From CALOCN01 sp942491735 (GTDB lineage: Bacteria > Eisenbacteria > RBG-16-71-46 > JABDJR01), in contig CALOCN010000001.1 in the NCBI GenBank assembly GCA_942491735.1, forward strand, positions 620,001-684,000: a stretch of DNA of 64,000 nt. Direction: 5' to 3'. The notes beneath the pieces are model-generated. The model had not been told where the DNA came from, did no database searches, and saw only the letters and a list, made by a program, of their open reading frames with translations. Position numbers and translations under genes: made by a program. Of the stretch, positions 51,274 to 60,180 are shown in pieces (positions within the stretch are counted from its first letter, which is position 1; every line of letters starts with the position of its first letter).

Positions 51274-52203
51274 CTAGTGCCCGCCTTCGTACAGCGACTT
51301 CAACTCGCCCCAGGTCGCGCTCCGGGACGGGAGCGGCATGGACCGCACCGCGTTGTCCACGATCCCCGCGTCGGACGAGTTCACCGCGTAGCCCTCGGGG
51401 AGCCCGCCCAGAATGGGGGCATCGGGAAGGAAACCGGCGGTGTTGCGCGCGTCGAAGGTGAGACCCCCGTAGGCGCTGCCCGAGGCGCCGCCCGACCGGG
51501 CCGAGACCGTGAACTCCAGGCGGAGCGTGAACGGCGTGTTCACCGGGACGTTCGCGGTTGCGGTGGTCACGGTGGCGCTGAAGTCGTGGGCGAAGGCGCC
51601 GCCGGCGATCTGCGAACCAAGGCCGCTGACCCCCTCCCAGGGCCCGCCCGGCCCATCCCCCCAGGCGTACTCGCCGGAGAACACGGTGCCGTTCAGGGTG
51701 AGGTTCATGTCGAGCGAGGCGCCGATGTACTCCGGGTGCGCCGCGTAGTTGTTGTACTGGGTGTTCCCCGACACATGAAAGCTTACCGACACGGGGAGAC
51801 TCGCCGGTGGGGAGGGCTCCGAGGTGGTGATGATCATGTCGTCGATGACCAGGAGCCCCCGCGTGCGCACGTACTGCGCCGTGGCGTTGAACGCTCCCCA
51901 GCTCTGGCACATCGAGTAGAGCCCGAACAGGCCGTTGGCGTAGGTTCCGATCGCACGCCGCACGCCGTCAGGTCCATTGATCACACCGTCGTTGTTCTCG
52001 TCCGCATGATGATAGGCCTCGAACGCCGCGGGTTGCGGGGTCACCCCGTTGACCGTGGTGCCGGAAATCGTGTGCGGGTCCGCGTTGAAGACGTTGATGC
52101 CGGGCGGGGTGTCCAGGGTCAACGAGGACCCCGAGGCCGCGGGGGGCGTGGTGAACAGGGCGACGACCAGGGTCAAGGGCAGGGCGATCCGATACGCGCG
52201 CAT
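51274..52203 (-). CDS. Secreted protein of unknown function ending in a W-G-x-x-K tail
   Basis: A 309-residue exported protein with AGGAGG upstream of the ATG and a signal peptide (MRAYRIALPLTLVVALFTTP). The body is beta-rich (SLDMNLTLNGTVFSGEYAWG, HDFSATVTTATANVPVNTPF). The C-terminus is ATWGELKSLYEGGH, a short W-G-x-x-K tail that may be a sorting signal (inference). It lies just upstream of the ECF sigma gene, so it may share its promoter or be a target of the system. Confidence 0.65.
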   Translation of the reverse strand: MRAYRIALPLTLVVALFTTPPAASGSSLTLDTPPGINVFNADPHTISGTTVNGVTPQPAAFEAYHHADENNDGVINGPDGVRRAIGTYANGLFGLYSMCQSWGAFNATAQYVRTRGLLVIDDMIITTSEPSPPASLPVSVSFHVSGNTQYNNYAAHPEYIGASLDMNLTLNGTVFSGEYAWGDGPGGPWEGVSGLGSQIAGGAFAHDFSATVTTATANVPVNTPFTLRLEFTVSARSGGASGSAYGGLTFDARNTAGFLPDAPILGGLPEGYAVNSSDAGIVDNAVRSMPLPSRSATWGELKSLYEGGH

Positions 52204-52311
52204 GGCGGTTCCTCCTGATGTGGGTTTCCCGGAGCCCATGGGACGGCCGGGCTTCCAACCGATACGCGACATCCGGGGGAGGAACCCATCAGGAAAGTGG
52301 CGCCGGGGTGG

Positions 52312-52617
52312 CTAGGCGGTGCGCGACTTCACGAACTTGAGGGCGTCGACGGTCTTCGCCGACCCGCCCTGCACGGCCAGCGCAATCAACTCGGCCCCCT
52401 CGCGCGAGGTCGGAGACAGCGCGGCCGGGATGAGAATGAACTCGCGGAAGGCCAGTGCGTGCCCTCGGGGAATGAGCGGATGACGGATGAGTCGCAGGGT
52501 TGCCGGATCAACCCCGCCCACCGAGGGCAGTTTGATCCCGGGAGGGAGCGGGTCGGCGCGCCGAAAGAGGTTCGTGTCCCCGTCGAGTATGTTCCGGAGT
52601 TCCCGGGGTACGTCCAC
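52312..52617 (-). CDS. Small conserved-looking hypothetical protein
   Basis: A 101-residue protein with a GTG start and AAAGGAT a short way upstream. The sequence (RELRNILDGDTNLFRRADPL, then EFILIPAALSPTSREGAELI) has no signal peptide, membrane helix or known motif. Codon use matches the neighbours, so it is probably real. No function is proposed. Confidence 0.5.
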   Translation of the reverse strand: MDVPRELRNILDGDTNLFRRADPLPPGIKLPSVGGVDPATLRLIRHPLIPRGHALAFREFILIPAALSPTSREGAELIALAVQGGSAKTVDALKFVKSRTA

Positions 52618-52692
52618 GATGCATCCTTTCAGCCGGGGAGATCCTCTTCCGGCCAGGGGACATGAAGCCGAAACCGGTATGGCAGGCCCGTG

Positions 52693-53766
52693 CTACCGCC
52701 GCTTCCACACCTCGCGGGTTCCATCGGCAAAGGTGAACATGAGGGAGGCTCCCTCCACGTAGTACCGCGCGTAGGGGGTCCACGTGCTCATGCCGGGATC
52801 GCGCACATGAACGATGTTCCCTTCCGTCTTCCATTCGCCTTCGGCCTCGACCCCCCCGGATCCGGAGTCGAAGCTTCCCATTCCGCCCCCGCCAACCACC
52901 CGGCCACCTCCCATCTGGAAGGTGCCGTCGGGGTGGATCAACAGCTGGGTCTCGCTCGCCATGGAAAAACTGCCGCTGGTCGTGGAAGTGGATCGTGCCC
53001 AGTGTCCCACCAGGGTCGGGTCGCGATGCACGTTTGCGTCCTGTGCCTGTCGTTGGGCCGGATCCACACGGTTGAGGGTGACCGGGATTTCCTGCACCTG
53101 TCCCAGTTCGTTGGGCACCAGCAGAACGAACTCGATGGCGTCGTCGGTGGCGGCGGCCCGGAACTCCAGGACCTGCCCCGTCGTGAGATCCGTGAGTTGC
53201 CCCTTGGCCTTCGTTCCGTCGATGGTGCCGGCTACCTGGACCAGGCCTCCACCGTATTCGATCCGGCCCTTCAGTGCCTCGTCGTCGCGCTCCAGGTCGG
53301 CGACCGCGATCATGCCGTTGAGTTCCCCCTGGTATCGGCCTGCATAGATGACGGTGGGTGGGGCGACCTGCGTCCGGTTCGATGTGGGCTCGTCGCCGCC
53401 GGCCGCATCGAAGGTCCACTCCATCGCCGTACTCTCGATGGGCTCGCCCGCCTCGTCTTCCTCGGCCAGCACGAACACCATCCGACCCTCGCTGAGGGTG
53501 GCGAGGAAGAAGAGGGTTTCGTCGTCGTCCTCGTCGATGAAGGCCTCCCCAATGACCCGGTCCTGCTCCTCGAATCCGGCGAGGTTCAACCGGGTGTCGC
53601 CCAGGGAGACGAATCCTTCGTACCATCCGTCCTGGTCACGTTCCAGGACAAGGACGAGGGGCTCTCCGTTGGCGCCGGTGCCCCGGTACGTACCCTCCAA
53701 CTCCGAGGCGAAGGCGGCAGGGGAGAGCCCCATCAATGCCGCCAGCAGCATCACGAGACGTGGCAT
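52693..53766 (-). CDS. Exported beta-rich protein of unknown function
   Basis: A 357-residue protein with a signal peptide (MPRLVMLLAALMGLSPAAFA) and GGAGG before the ATG. It has repeated lipocalin-like strand units, each beginning near G.Y.G: ELEGTYRGTGANGEPLVLVL, YAGRYQGELNGMIAVADLER and LVGHWARSTSTTSGSFSMAS. That is a pattern of three related beta domains. A Gly-rich tract (GGGRVVGGGGMGSFDSGSGG) lies in the third. It is probably periplasmic. The family is not recognised. Confidence 0.7.
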   Translation of the reverse strand: MPRLVMLLAALMGLSPAAFASELEGTYRGTGANGEPLVLVLERDQDGWYEGFVSLGDTRLNLAGFEEQDRVIGEAFIDEDDDETLFFLATLSEGRMVFVLAEEDEAGEPIESTAMEWTFDAAGGDEPTSNRTQVAPPTVIYAGRYQGELNGMIAVADLERDDEALKGRIEYGGGLVQVAGTIDGTKAKGQLTDLTTGQVLEFRAAATDDAIEFVLLVPNELGQVQEIPVTLNRVDPAQRQAQDANVHRDPTLVGHWARSTSTTSGSFSMASETQLLIHPDGTFQMGGGRVVGGGGMGSFDSGSGGVEAEGEWKTEGNIVHVRDPGMSTWTPYARYYVEGASLMFTFADGTREVWKRR

Positions 53767-53798
53767 GGAATACCTCCTCGAATGTGCCTTGGACGGTG

Positions 53799-54338
53799 CT
53801 ACCCGGGCAGATCCCCTTCGGGTATCTCCGAGAGCAACGGATTCTCCTGGTCCCGCGGCGAGAGGATGGGGGTCTCGATCCCCCAGGGTACGGCCAGCGA
53901 CGGGTCGTTCCAGATGACGCCCCGTTCGTCGGTGTTGTCGTAGTACTGGTCCACCAGGTAGGTGAGGGTGCACTCGGTGAGGGCCAGGAATCCGTGGGCC
54001 ACACCCACCGGGACAAAGATCCCCTTGGGATCCTCCTCGCTGATGTCGTGCACCTCGACCGCGCCCCGGGTGGGGGAGCCGCGTCTGAGGTCGGCCAGGG
54101 CCACCCGCACCTTCCCCGCGGCCAGGTACCAGTAGTCGATCTGGTGCAGGTGGTAGTGCAGTCCCCGCAGCACGCCGGCCCTGGAGTCGCTGCGGTTGCC
54201 CTGCACCTGATCCCACGACCGTTCCGGGAACCACTCCCGCCGGAACGTTTCCAGGAACCGCCCCCGCTCATCGGCGAACGAGGTCAAGGTCACCAGCTTC
54301 ACGTCACGAATGCGCTCCGAGGCAATGATCTCGGCCAT
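53799..54338 (-). CDS. rfbC: dTDP-4-dehydrorhamnose 3,5-epimerase-like protein (RmlC family)
   Basis: A 179-residue cupin epimerase. RGRFLETFRREWF and NRSDSRAGVLRGLHYHLHQ carry the catalytic His region, followed by KGIFVPVGVAHGFLALTE. This is the RmlC pattern that epimerises C3 and C5 of dTDP-4-keto-6-deoxyglucose for rhamnose synthesis, although other sugar epimerases share it. The rest of the rml genes are absent here. Its ATG overlaps the citrate synthase stop (ATGA), an odd pairing that still implies co-translation. Confidence 0.88.
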   Translation of the reverse strand: MAEIIASERIRDVKLVTLTSFADERGRFLETFRREWFPERSWDQVQGNRSDSRAGVLRGLHYHLHQIDYWYLAAGKVRVALADLRRGSPTRGAVEVHDISEEDPKGIFVPVGVAHGFLALTECTLTYLVDQYYDNTDERGVIWNDPSLAVPWGIETPILSPRDQENPLLSEIPEGDLPG

Positions 54339-55477
54339 CAGTCGCGCTGGTTCAGGGGAACGTACTCGAGGTTCCGGTCGCCGACAAAGATCTGCTTGGG
54401 GCGGAAGATGCGGTTGTCCGCCAACTGCTCCAGCCAATGCGCGCACCACCCCGAGATGCGGCTGACCGCGAAGATGGGAGTGAAGAGGTCGCGGGGGATT
54501 CCCATGCGGTCGTAGACGATGCCGGAGTAGAAGTCCACGTTGGGATAGATCCCCTTGGGGCCCAGGAGTTCCGCCGCCGCCACTTCCAGGGCCTTGGCCC
54601 GGTCGTAGTAGGGCGACGTGCCCAGCTTGTCCATGAGCTGTTCGCCCAGCCGCTGGAGAATGAAGGCCCGGGGATCCTTGATCTTGTAGACGCGATGCCC
54701 CAACCCCATGACCTTTTCCTTGGCCGCGAGCTTGGCTTCCAGGAAGCCGCGCGCATCCTCGGGGGTGGGGATGGTCTCCAGCAGTTCCAACACCGCTTCG
54801 TTGGCTCCCCCGTGCAGGGGACCGGACAGGCTGGCCACGGCCGAGGCCATCACGCTGTAGCCGTCGGCAAGGGTGGAAGCGACCACCCGCGCGGTGAAGG
54901 TCGAGGCGTTGAAGGTGTGGTCGGCGTGGATGATCAGCGCCGCGTCCATGGTCCGCTCGGCGATGGGGTCCGGCTCCTTGCCGCTGAGCATGTAGAGGAA
55001 GTTGGCGGCGTGGGAGAGGTCCTCGCGCGGCGCCACCGGTTCCATGCCCTCGCGGATGCGGTAGAACATGGCGACCAGGGTGGGGAACTTCGCGATGAGG
55101 CTGACCACGGTGTCCCGCTGGATCTGCGGGTCCGTGACATCGTGCGCGGGGTAGAGTGCCCCCAGGGCGGCCACCGAGGCCTGGAGCGCGTTCATGGGAT
55201 GCGCTCCCTCGGGGAGCCGCTTCACCACTTCGGACAGGTGGAACTTCACGCGTCGCCGCGGCACCAGTTCGGCCGAGAACGCCTCGAGTTCCTCGCGCGA
55301 CGGAAGCTTGCCGAAGAGCAGCAGGTAGGTGGTTTCCTCGAAGCTGCTCTTCTCGGCCAGTTCCTGGATAGGGTAGCCCCGGTACTCCAGGATACCCTTC
55401 TCGCCGTCGATATAGCTGACTGCCGACTCGGCGGCGGGAACACCGGCCAGGCCGGGGACGTATTCGATGGTGGACAT
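54338..55477 (-). CDS. gltA: Citrate synthase
   Basis: A 379-residue enzyme of the short (Gram-positive or archaeal-like) citrate synthase type. Active-site elements are HADHTFNASTF, SLSGPLHGGANEAV with the catalytic His, GLGHRVYKIKDPR, and the late NVDFYSGIVYDRMGIPRDLF with the catalytic Asp. It condenses acetyl-CoA and oxaloacetate at the entry to the TCA cycle; 2-methylcitrate synthase is an alternative. GGAGG-like sequence precedes the ATG. Confidence 0.95.
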   Translation of the reverse strand: MSTIEYVPGLAGVPAAESAVSYIDGEKGILEYRGYPIQELAEKSSFEETTYLLLFGKLPSREELEAFSAELVPRRRVKFHLSEVVKRLPEGAHPMNALQASVAALGALYPAHDVTDPQIQRDTVVSLIAKFPTLVAMFYRIREGMEPVAPREDLSHAANFLYMLSGKEPDPIAERTMDAALIIHADHTFNASTFTARVVASTLADGYSVMASAVASLSGPLHGGANEAVLELLETIPTPEDARGFLEAKLAAKEKVMGLGHRVYKIKDPRAFILQRLGEQLMDKLGTSPYYDRAKALEVAAAELLGPKGIYPNVDFYSGIVYDRMGIPRDLFTPIFAVSRISGWCAHWLEQLADNRIFRPKQIFVGDRNLEYVPLNQRD

Positions 55478-55677
55478 GCGTTTCCTCCGAGAAAGACCGT
55501 TCCGGATCGGCTGGGACGCCGCGGGCCCGCCTGGCCAGGGCCTGGCGACGCTACCGGAACCGTTGAATGTACCAACTGCGGGCAGCCCGCGAAAGCGCGA
55601 GCGGCAAGGAGTGGAGCCAGGTCGTTCAAGCGTGGACCCGCCAACGTCTTGTAGACTTGGGCATAAGGAGGCTTGGC

Positions 55678-55992
55678 ATGAGTCGTTGGATCACGGTCGC
55701 ACGGGACGGGGAACTGGGCCCGGGCGACTTCAAACTGGTGGAGACCGAGGAAACCGATCTGGCGGTCTTCAACGTGGACGGGAAACTCTGTTGTATCGAG
55801 GACGTGTGCACCCACGACGGGGGAAACCTGGTGGAAGGGGACTTCGAGGGCTGCGTGGTGACCTGTCCGCGGCACGGCGCCACCTTCGACGTGTGTACCG
55901 GGGAGGCGCTGAGCCTGCCCGCGGTCACTCCGGTCGCGGTGTTCCCGGTGCGGGTGGTGGAGGGAAGGGTCGAGGTGGAAGTGGAGGACTAG
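55678..55992 (+). CDS. Rieske-type [2Fe-2S] ferredoxin
   Basis: A 104-residue single-domain Rieske protein. The cluster ligands are C44-T-H46 and C63-PR-H66, in the CxH/CxxH pattern. It resembles the ferredoxin components of aromatic-ring dioxygenases and NirD-like proteins, but no oxygenase is nearby. The start at 55678 has AAGGAGG upstream. It is cytosolic and carries electrons to an unknown partner. Confidence 0.92.
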   Translation: MSRWITVARDGELGPGDFKLVETEETDLAVFNVDGKLCCIEDVCTHDGGNLVEGDFEGCVVTCPRHGATFDVCTGEALSLPAVTPVAVFPVRVVEGRVEVEVED

Positions 55993-55999
55993 AGCCGGG

Positions 56000-56383
56000 T
56001 CAGCGCAGCCGCCACACCAGGAACATCCAGTTCGCCGCCAACAGGAGGCCTCCGCCAAGCAGCCACGCGCCGGCCCGCCCTGGAATGTCTGGCAGGGGGC
56101 GGCGCAGGACCAGGGACACCATGGCCAGTCCCCCCAGGCCCAGAACCAACAGGGTCCCGGTGACGAAAAGCGGGTTGGCGGCAATTCCCCCCGGGTCCCC
56201 GTTCAGGATCGTCAGCAGACCGGTGGTGGTGCCGCAGGTGGGACAGGGAAACCCGGTCGCATCACGCAGGCGACAGATCGGCAGCGCCGAGGGCGCCCTG
56301 GACGCCAGGAGCAATCCCAGCATGACGGCCAACGCCGCCCCGCTCAGGAAGAGGGCCCCGGTCCGGTTGTTTGCCTGCGTCAT
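56000..56383 (-). CDS. DUF2752 membrane protein
   Basis: A 127-residue protein with three hydrophobic segments and the family motif FPCPTCGTTTG between the first two. DUF2752 proteins are small inner-membrane proteins of unknown role; the CPxCG pair may bind metal or form a disulfide. It is convergent with the Rieske gene and divergent from the TerB gene. Confidence 0.8.
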   Translation of the reverse strand: MTQANNRTGALFLSGAALAVMLGLLLASRAPSALPICRLRDATGFPCPTCGTTTGLLTILNGDPGGIAANPLFVTGTLLVLGLGGLAMVSLVLRRPLPDIPGRAGAWLLGGGLLLAANWMFLVWRLR

Positions 56384-56473
56384 CCTCCGATTGTGACACA
56401 GCCGTTCACGGGTACTGGCGTGACGAGGGCATCCGGGCTAGCCTTGATTGCCCCCCGCCGGAGGAAAACAGTC

Positions 56474-57379
56474 ATGAGCCACGCCCGCAACACCGCCCTT
56501 CTCAAGGTCCTCGCCGCCGCCGCCTGGGCGGATGGTCGCCTCGACACCGAAGAAGTCAACCGCATCAAGGAACTCATGCTCGCCTACCGTCTGAACGACG
56601 CGGACGTGAGCGCGATCGACGCGATCCTGGCCCGCCCGGTCTCCTATACCCGCTGTGAGGCACTGACCCGAGATCTCATGGAGCATCTCAAGAACAAGTC
56701 CGACCGGGACGAGGCGCTCAAGGAGATCGAGCGGGTGCTTGCCGCCGATGGCGAAGTGAGCCAGTCCGAGCGGGAGTTGCTGGAAAGCCTCGGCGGCATC
56801 ATGGATGCCCTGACCAGCGTGGACGGTCTCATCAACCGCATCACCGGTATCTTCAAGCGTTCCTTCAGCAGCAAGCGTGACGCGAACGGATCGCCGGGCG
56901 AGCTGACCGAGTACCTGAAGAACGCGGTACTCCAGCGTCTGCACGAGGTCTCGGACGGGGACTGGTCGAAGACCCTGGATGCCAAGACCCTAAATACCTA
57001 CACCCTGTTCGGGGCGGTGCTGGGTCGGGTTGCCGATGCGGAAGGGGGGATCAGCGACGAGGAACTGGATCGGATCCGGGCCCTGCTGGTCGCCACCTTC
57101 GGCATCGAGGAGCCGCTGCTCTCCTGGGTCGTCCAATCGGTTCGCGAAGCGGCCACGACGGGCGTGGACCGGCAGGGACTCCTGAGCGAGTTCAACCGGG
57201 TCTCGGACTCGGACGACCGCAGGCGACTGCTCGATGCCGCCTTCGCGGTGGCCGCCGCGGACGGCGAGCTGGCCGAAGCCGAACTCGAGGAACTCCGGCT
57301 CATCGCGAACTTCCTCTGGCTGGACCCGCGCGACTACAATGCGGTACGCGTTCGCTGGCAGCAACAGCTGGAGGCGTAG
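56474..57379 (+). CDS. Protein with two TerB-like domains
   Basis: A 301-residue cytosolic helical protein. An N-terminal TerB-like domain (LLKVLAAAAWADGRLDTEEV, ADGEVSQSERELL) and a C-terminal one (DAAFAVAAADGELAEAELEE, FLWLDPRDY) flank a middle helical part that also contains VADAEGGISDEELDRI. Each shows the acidic ADGE..EE motif of TerB and DjlA-type domains, which bind metal. There are no ter operon neighbours, so a tellurite role is not supported. Confidence 0.75.
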   Translation: MSHARNTALLKVLAAAAWADGRLDTEEVNRIKELMLAYRLNDADVSAIDAILARPVSYTRCEALTRDLMEHLKNKSDRDEALKEIERVLAADGEVSQSERELLESLGGIMDALTSVDGLINRITGIFKRSFSSKRDANGSPGELTEYLKNAVLQRLHEVSDGDWSKTLDAKTLNTYTLFGAVLGRVADAEGGISDEELDRIRALLVATFGIEEPLLSWVVQSVREAATTGVDRQGLLSEFNRVSDSDDRRRLLDAAFAVAAADGELAEAELEELRLIANFLWLDPRDYNAVRVRWQQQLEA

Positions 57380-57380
57380 C

Positions 57381-57947
57381 CTAGCGTGGGCGGAAGGCCC
57401 ACACTTCGACCGCGCGATCCCGGGCGCGGGTCTCGGGGGTGTACTGATCCCCCTCCGCGTAGCGGGAACCCATCGACATGGTGGTGATCCGCGACCCGTC
57501 GATGCCCCGCCCCTCCAGATAACGGCGTACGGTGTCCGTCCGCTCCCGGGCCAGGGCGTCCGCCTTGCCCGCTTCGCCCGCGTTGTCGGTGAAGCCGACC
57601 AGCAGGAGATGCCACTGGAATTGGGCCTCGATCAGTTCCATGCTTCCCGAGAGGGCGCCTCGGGCTTCCGAGCCCAGGCTGGCCGAACCGGCCCCGAAGC
57701 TCACCCGTTGCACCCGCTGCTGGGCCTTGAATCCATCCGGGACCACCGGGGGCTCGGTGTACGCCCACTCGGAGACCGGGGGAGGGAGAGTTGACGTCCC
57801 GCTCCCCGTCTCCTGTACGCTGTCGGGCTGCCAGGTGGACGAGGAGCCTTTCTTGGTGGGGGCGCAGCCCACGGCCAAAGCCAGGGCCAACCCGCCGGCC
57901 AGCAGCATGGGAAGGTGACCGGAGAGACGTGTGGACGGAGAGGGCAT
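57381..57947 (-). CDS. OmpA-domain lipoprotein
   Basis: A 188-residue lipoprotein with lipobox LALAVGC-A. The C-terminal half is an OmpA/MotB peptidoglycan-binding domain (VSFGAGSASLGSEARGALSG, LLLVGFTDNAGEAGKADALA, RDRAVEVWAFRPR). It should anchor the outer membrane to the cell wall, like Pal, but no tol-pal genes are nearby. It is convergent with the TerB gene (one base between stops) and divergent from the lyase gene. Confidence 0.88.
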   Translation of the reverse strand: MPSPSTRLSGHLPMLLAGGLALALAVGCAPTKKGSSSTWQPDSVQETGSGTSTLPPPVSEWAYTEPPVVPDGFKAQQRVQRVSFGAGSASLGSEARGALSGSMELIEAQFQWHLLLVGFTDNAGEAGKADALARERTDTVRRYLEGRGIDGSRITTMSMGSRYAEGDQYTPETRARDRAVEVWAFRPR

Positions 57948-58085
57948 GGAATCCTCCCTTCCCGGGACTGGGATCCCGGGGGGGACAAGGGTGCGAAACG
58001 TGACGATCCACCGTCGTTGCCACGAAAAGGATGCCTGCCATCCGCGGCTCGATCAAGCGAATCATCGAAAGAAGGAGGCTTCCCC

Positions 58086-60140
58086 TTGAAGCTGCCCGGG
58101 AATGCGAACGACATCGACACCGTGGTTCTTGACGGCGAAACACTTGGCTTGGCCCAGGTGGTTGCCGTGGCGCGTCATCGTGCCCGCGTGACCCTGGGCG
58201 AGGGAGCGCGGGACCGGGTGGCCTGCTCCCGCGCCGTGGTCGATCGTCTCATTCGCGATCGGGCCAAGGTCTACGGACTCACCACGGGGTTCGGTTCCAA
58301 GCGGGATGTGGTGATCGACCCGGACGAGGTGGGCCAGTTGCAGCTCAACCTGATCCGCAGTCACGCCTGCGGAGTGGGTCCATCACTGCCCGAGGACGAA
58401 GTCCGGGCCATGATGCTGCTCCGTGCCAACACCCTGGCCCGGGGTAATTCCGGGGTCCGGATCCGGGTGATCCAGGCGCTGCTCGACTTTCTCAACCAGG
58501 ACGTCTATCCGTGGATCCCCTCGCGGGGATCGCTGGGAGCGAGCGGGGATCTGGCCCCGCTCAGTCACCTCGCGCTCTCGTTGTGCAACGACCCGGGCGC
58601 TCGCTTCTACGCGCCGCCGGAGCCGAACGACGCCCCCTACGTCGACCAACCCCATCTGGACTGGTTCCGGGACGCGAAGGACGCCAACCCGTTCGACGGG
58701 AACCCCGGCCTCGAGCCCCTGGTGCTGGAAGCCAAGGAGGGGTTGGGCCTCAACAACGGGACCCAGGTCACCACGGCAATCGGTCTCCTCACCCTCTACG
58801 ACGCGATTGTCCTGCTGGAAAGCGCCGAGCTCGTGTGCGGCCTGAGTCTGGAGGCGAACAAGGCCAACCAGGACGCGTTTGATCCGCGTCTACACGCAGC
58901 CCGACCAATGACCGGGCAGCGCGAGGTCGCGGCCAACCTGCTTGCCTTCACCCGGGAAAGCCAGATTCTCAATCTCCCCCTGAACAACGCGCGTCTGCAG
59001 CGGGCCCGTTGGGCCATTACCGCGGCCCGGGACAGCCTGGCCACCCAGGAAGGGGAGGCTGCGACGGAGTTTGTCGAGGAAGCCGACGCCATCGGTCGAC
59101 GTCTCACCCGTTTCGAGGAGGACGTAGTGCCGCTCCTGGAGACCGGGCTGGACGCGCTTCCCAAGGAGACCCGCGAAGCCTCCGCGGACCGGGTGCTGGC
59201 CCGGCAGATCTACCGCGAACACCTCACCCCCATCCGCGAGGAAGTCCTGCATCTCTATATCGGGGTTCTGCGGACCTCGCTTTCCGGGGCGGCGCTCAAG
59301 GGGCGGGACTTCCTCGCCGACGCCGTGCTGCAGCTCCAGCTCGCCCTTCCCGAGACGCCGTCCGTCCAGGACGACTATTCGTTCCGTTGCACGCCCCAGG
59401 TCCTGGGGGCGGTCCGCAAGGCGGTGGGGGATACCCTGGGTACCCTGGTCACCGAGGCCAACAGCGCCACCGACAACCCGCTCGTCTTTCCCCCGCGCGC
59501 GGAGACCTTCAAGGGAGACCCGCAGGCCTATGCGGACGGGCTCACCGAGCGGGAGTGCCTGGAAGCGGTGGTCAGCGGCGGCAACTTCCACGGGGAACCG
59601 CTCGCGGTGGCGCTCGACACCCTGGGCATCGCCCTGGCCGAGCTGGGCAACATCTCGGAGCGGCGCACCGCGCACCTCGTGGACGGAAACCTGAGCAACG
59701 GTCTTCCGTCCCTGCTCATCGCCAACAGCGGCCTCAACAGCGGCTTCATGATCCCGCAATACGTCGCCGCGTCCCTGGTCAGCGAGAACAAGATCCTGGC
59801 TCACCCGGCCTCGGTGGACTCCATCCCCTCGTGCGAGAACACCGAGGACCACGTCAGCATGAGCCCCATCGCCGCCCTCAAGTGCCGCCAGATCCTGAGA
59901 CATGTCGAGACCGTCATCGCCATCGAGCTCATCACCGCCTGGCAGGGGGTCTATTTCCGCCGTCCCCTACGCTGTGGGAGCGCCACCGAGGCGCTCTGGC
60001 TGGCCATGGAGCAGGGGGGCATGACCCCCGTGACCACGGACCGGGTTCTGTACCGCGACATCGAGTGGGCCCGGGAGATGCTCAGCTCGGGCCAGGTGTG
60101 GCGGATCGCCCGGGGGACCGCCCCCTCCGTGCTAGACTGA
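58086..60140 (+). CDS. Histidine/aromatic amino-acid ammonia-lyase family protein, enlarged
   Basis: A 684-residue MIO enzyme, against about 510 for typical HutH. The MIO triad is A152-S153-G154 in GSLGASGDLAPLSH; other hallmarks are VYGLTTGFGS, NGTQVTTAIGLL, DDYSFRCTPQVLGAV, SGGNFHGEPLAVALD and HPASVDSIPSCENTEDHVSM. About 130 extra residues (around 290-420) and a second insertion of about 20 (around 475-495) interrupt the usual fold. The start is TTG 58086 with GAAGGAGG upstream. It would release ammonia from histidine or an aromatic amino acid; no hutU or hutI is adjacent, so the substrate is open. Confidence 0.88.
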   Translation: MKLPGNANDIDTVVLDGETLGLAQVVAVARHRARVTLGEGARDRVACSRAVVDRLIRDRAKVYGLTTGFGSKRDVVIDPDEVGQLQLNLIRSHACGVGPSLPEDEVRAMMLLRANTLARGNSGVRIRVIQALLDFLNQDVYPWIPSRGSLGASGDLAPLSHLALSLCNDPGARFYAPPEPNDAPYVDQPHLDWFRDAKDANPFDGNPGLEPLVLEAKEGLGLNNGTQVTTAIGLLTLYDAIVLLESAELVCGLSLEANKANQDAFDPRLHAARPMTGQREVAANLLAFTRESQILNLPLNNARLQRARWAITAARDSLATQEGEAATEFVEEADAIGRRLTRFEEDVVPLLETGLDALPKETREASADRVLARQIYREHLTPIREEVLHLYIGVLRTSLSGAALKGRDFLADAVLQLQLALPETPSVQDDYSFRCTPQVLGAVRKAVGDTLGTLVTEANSATDNPLVFPPRAETFKGDPQAYADGLTERECLEAVVSGGNFHGEPLAVALDTLGIALAELGNISERRTAHLVDGNLSNGLPSLLIANSGLNSGFMIPQYVAASLVSENKILAHPASVDSIPSCENTEDHVSMSPIAALKCRQILRHVETVIAIELITAWQGVYFRRPLRCGSATEALWLAMEQGGMTPVTTDRVLYRDIEWAREMLSSGQVWRIARGTAPSVLD

Positions 60141-60180
60141 CCCGGTTTACCGCACCCCAACCCGCTTCGAGGACACCCCG

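Noticed and set aside
56474..57379. Tellurite resistance gene
   Set aside because: TerB-like domains alone are common in unrelated proteins and no other ter genes are present.
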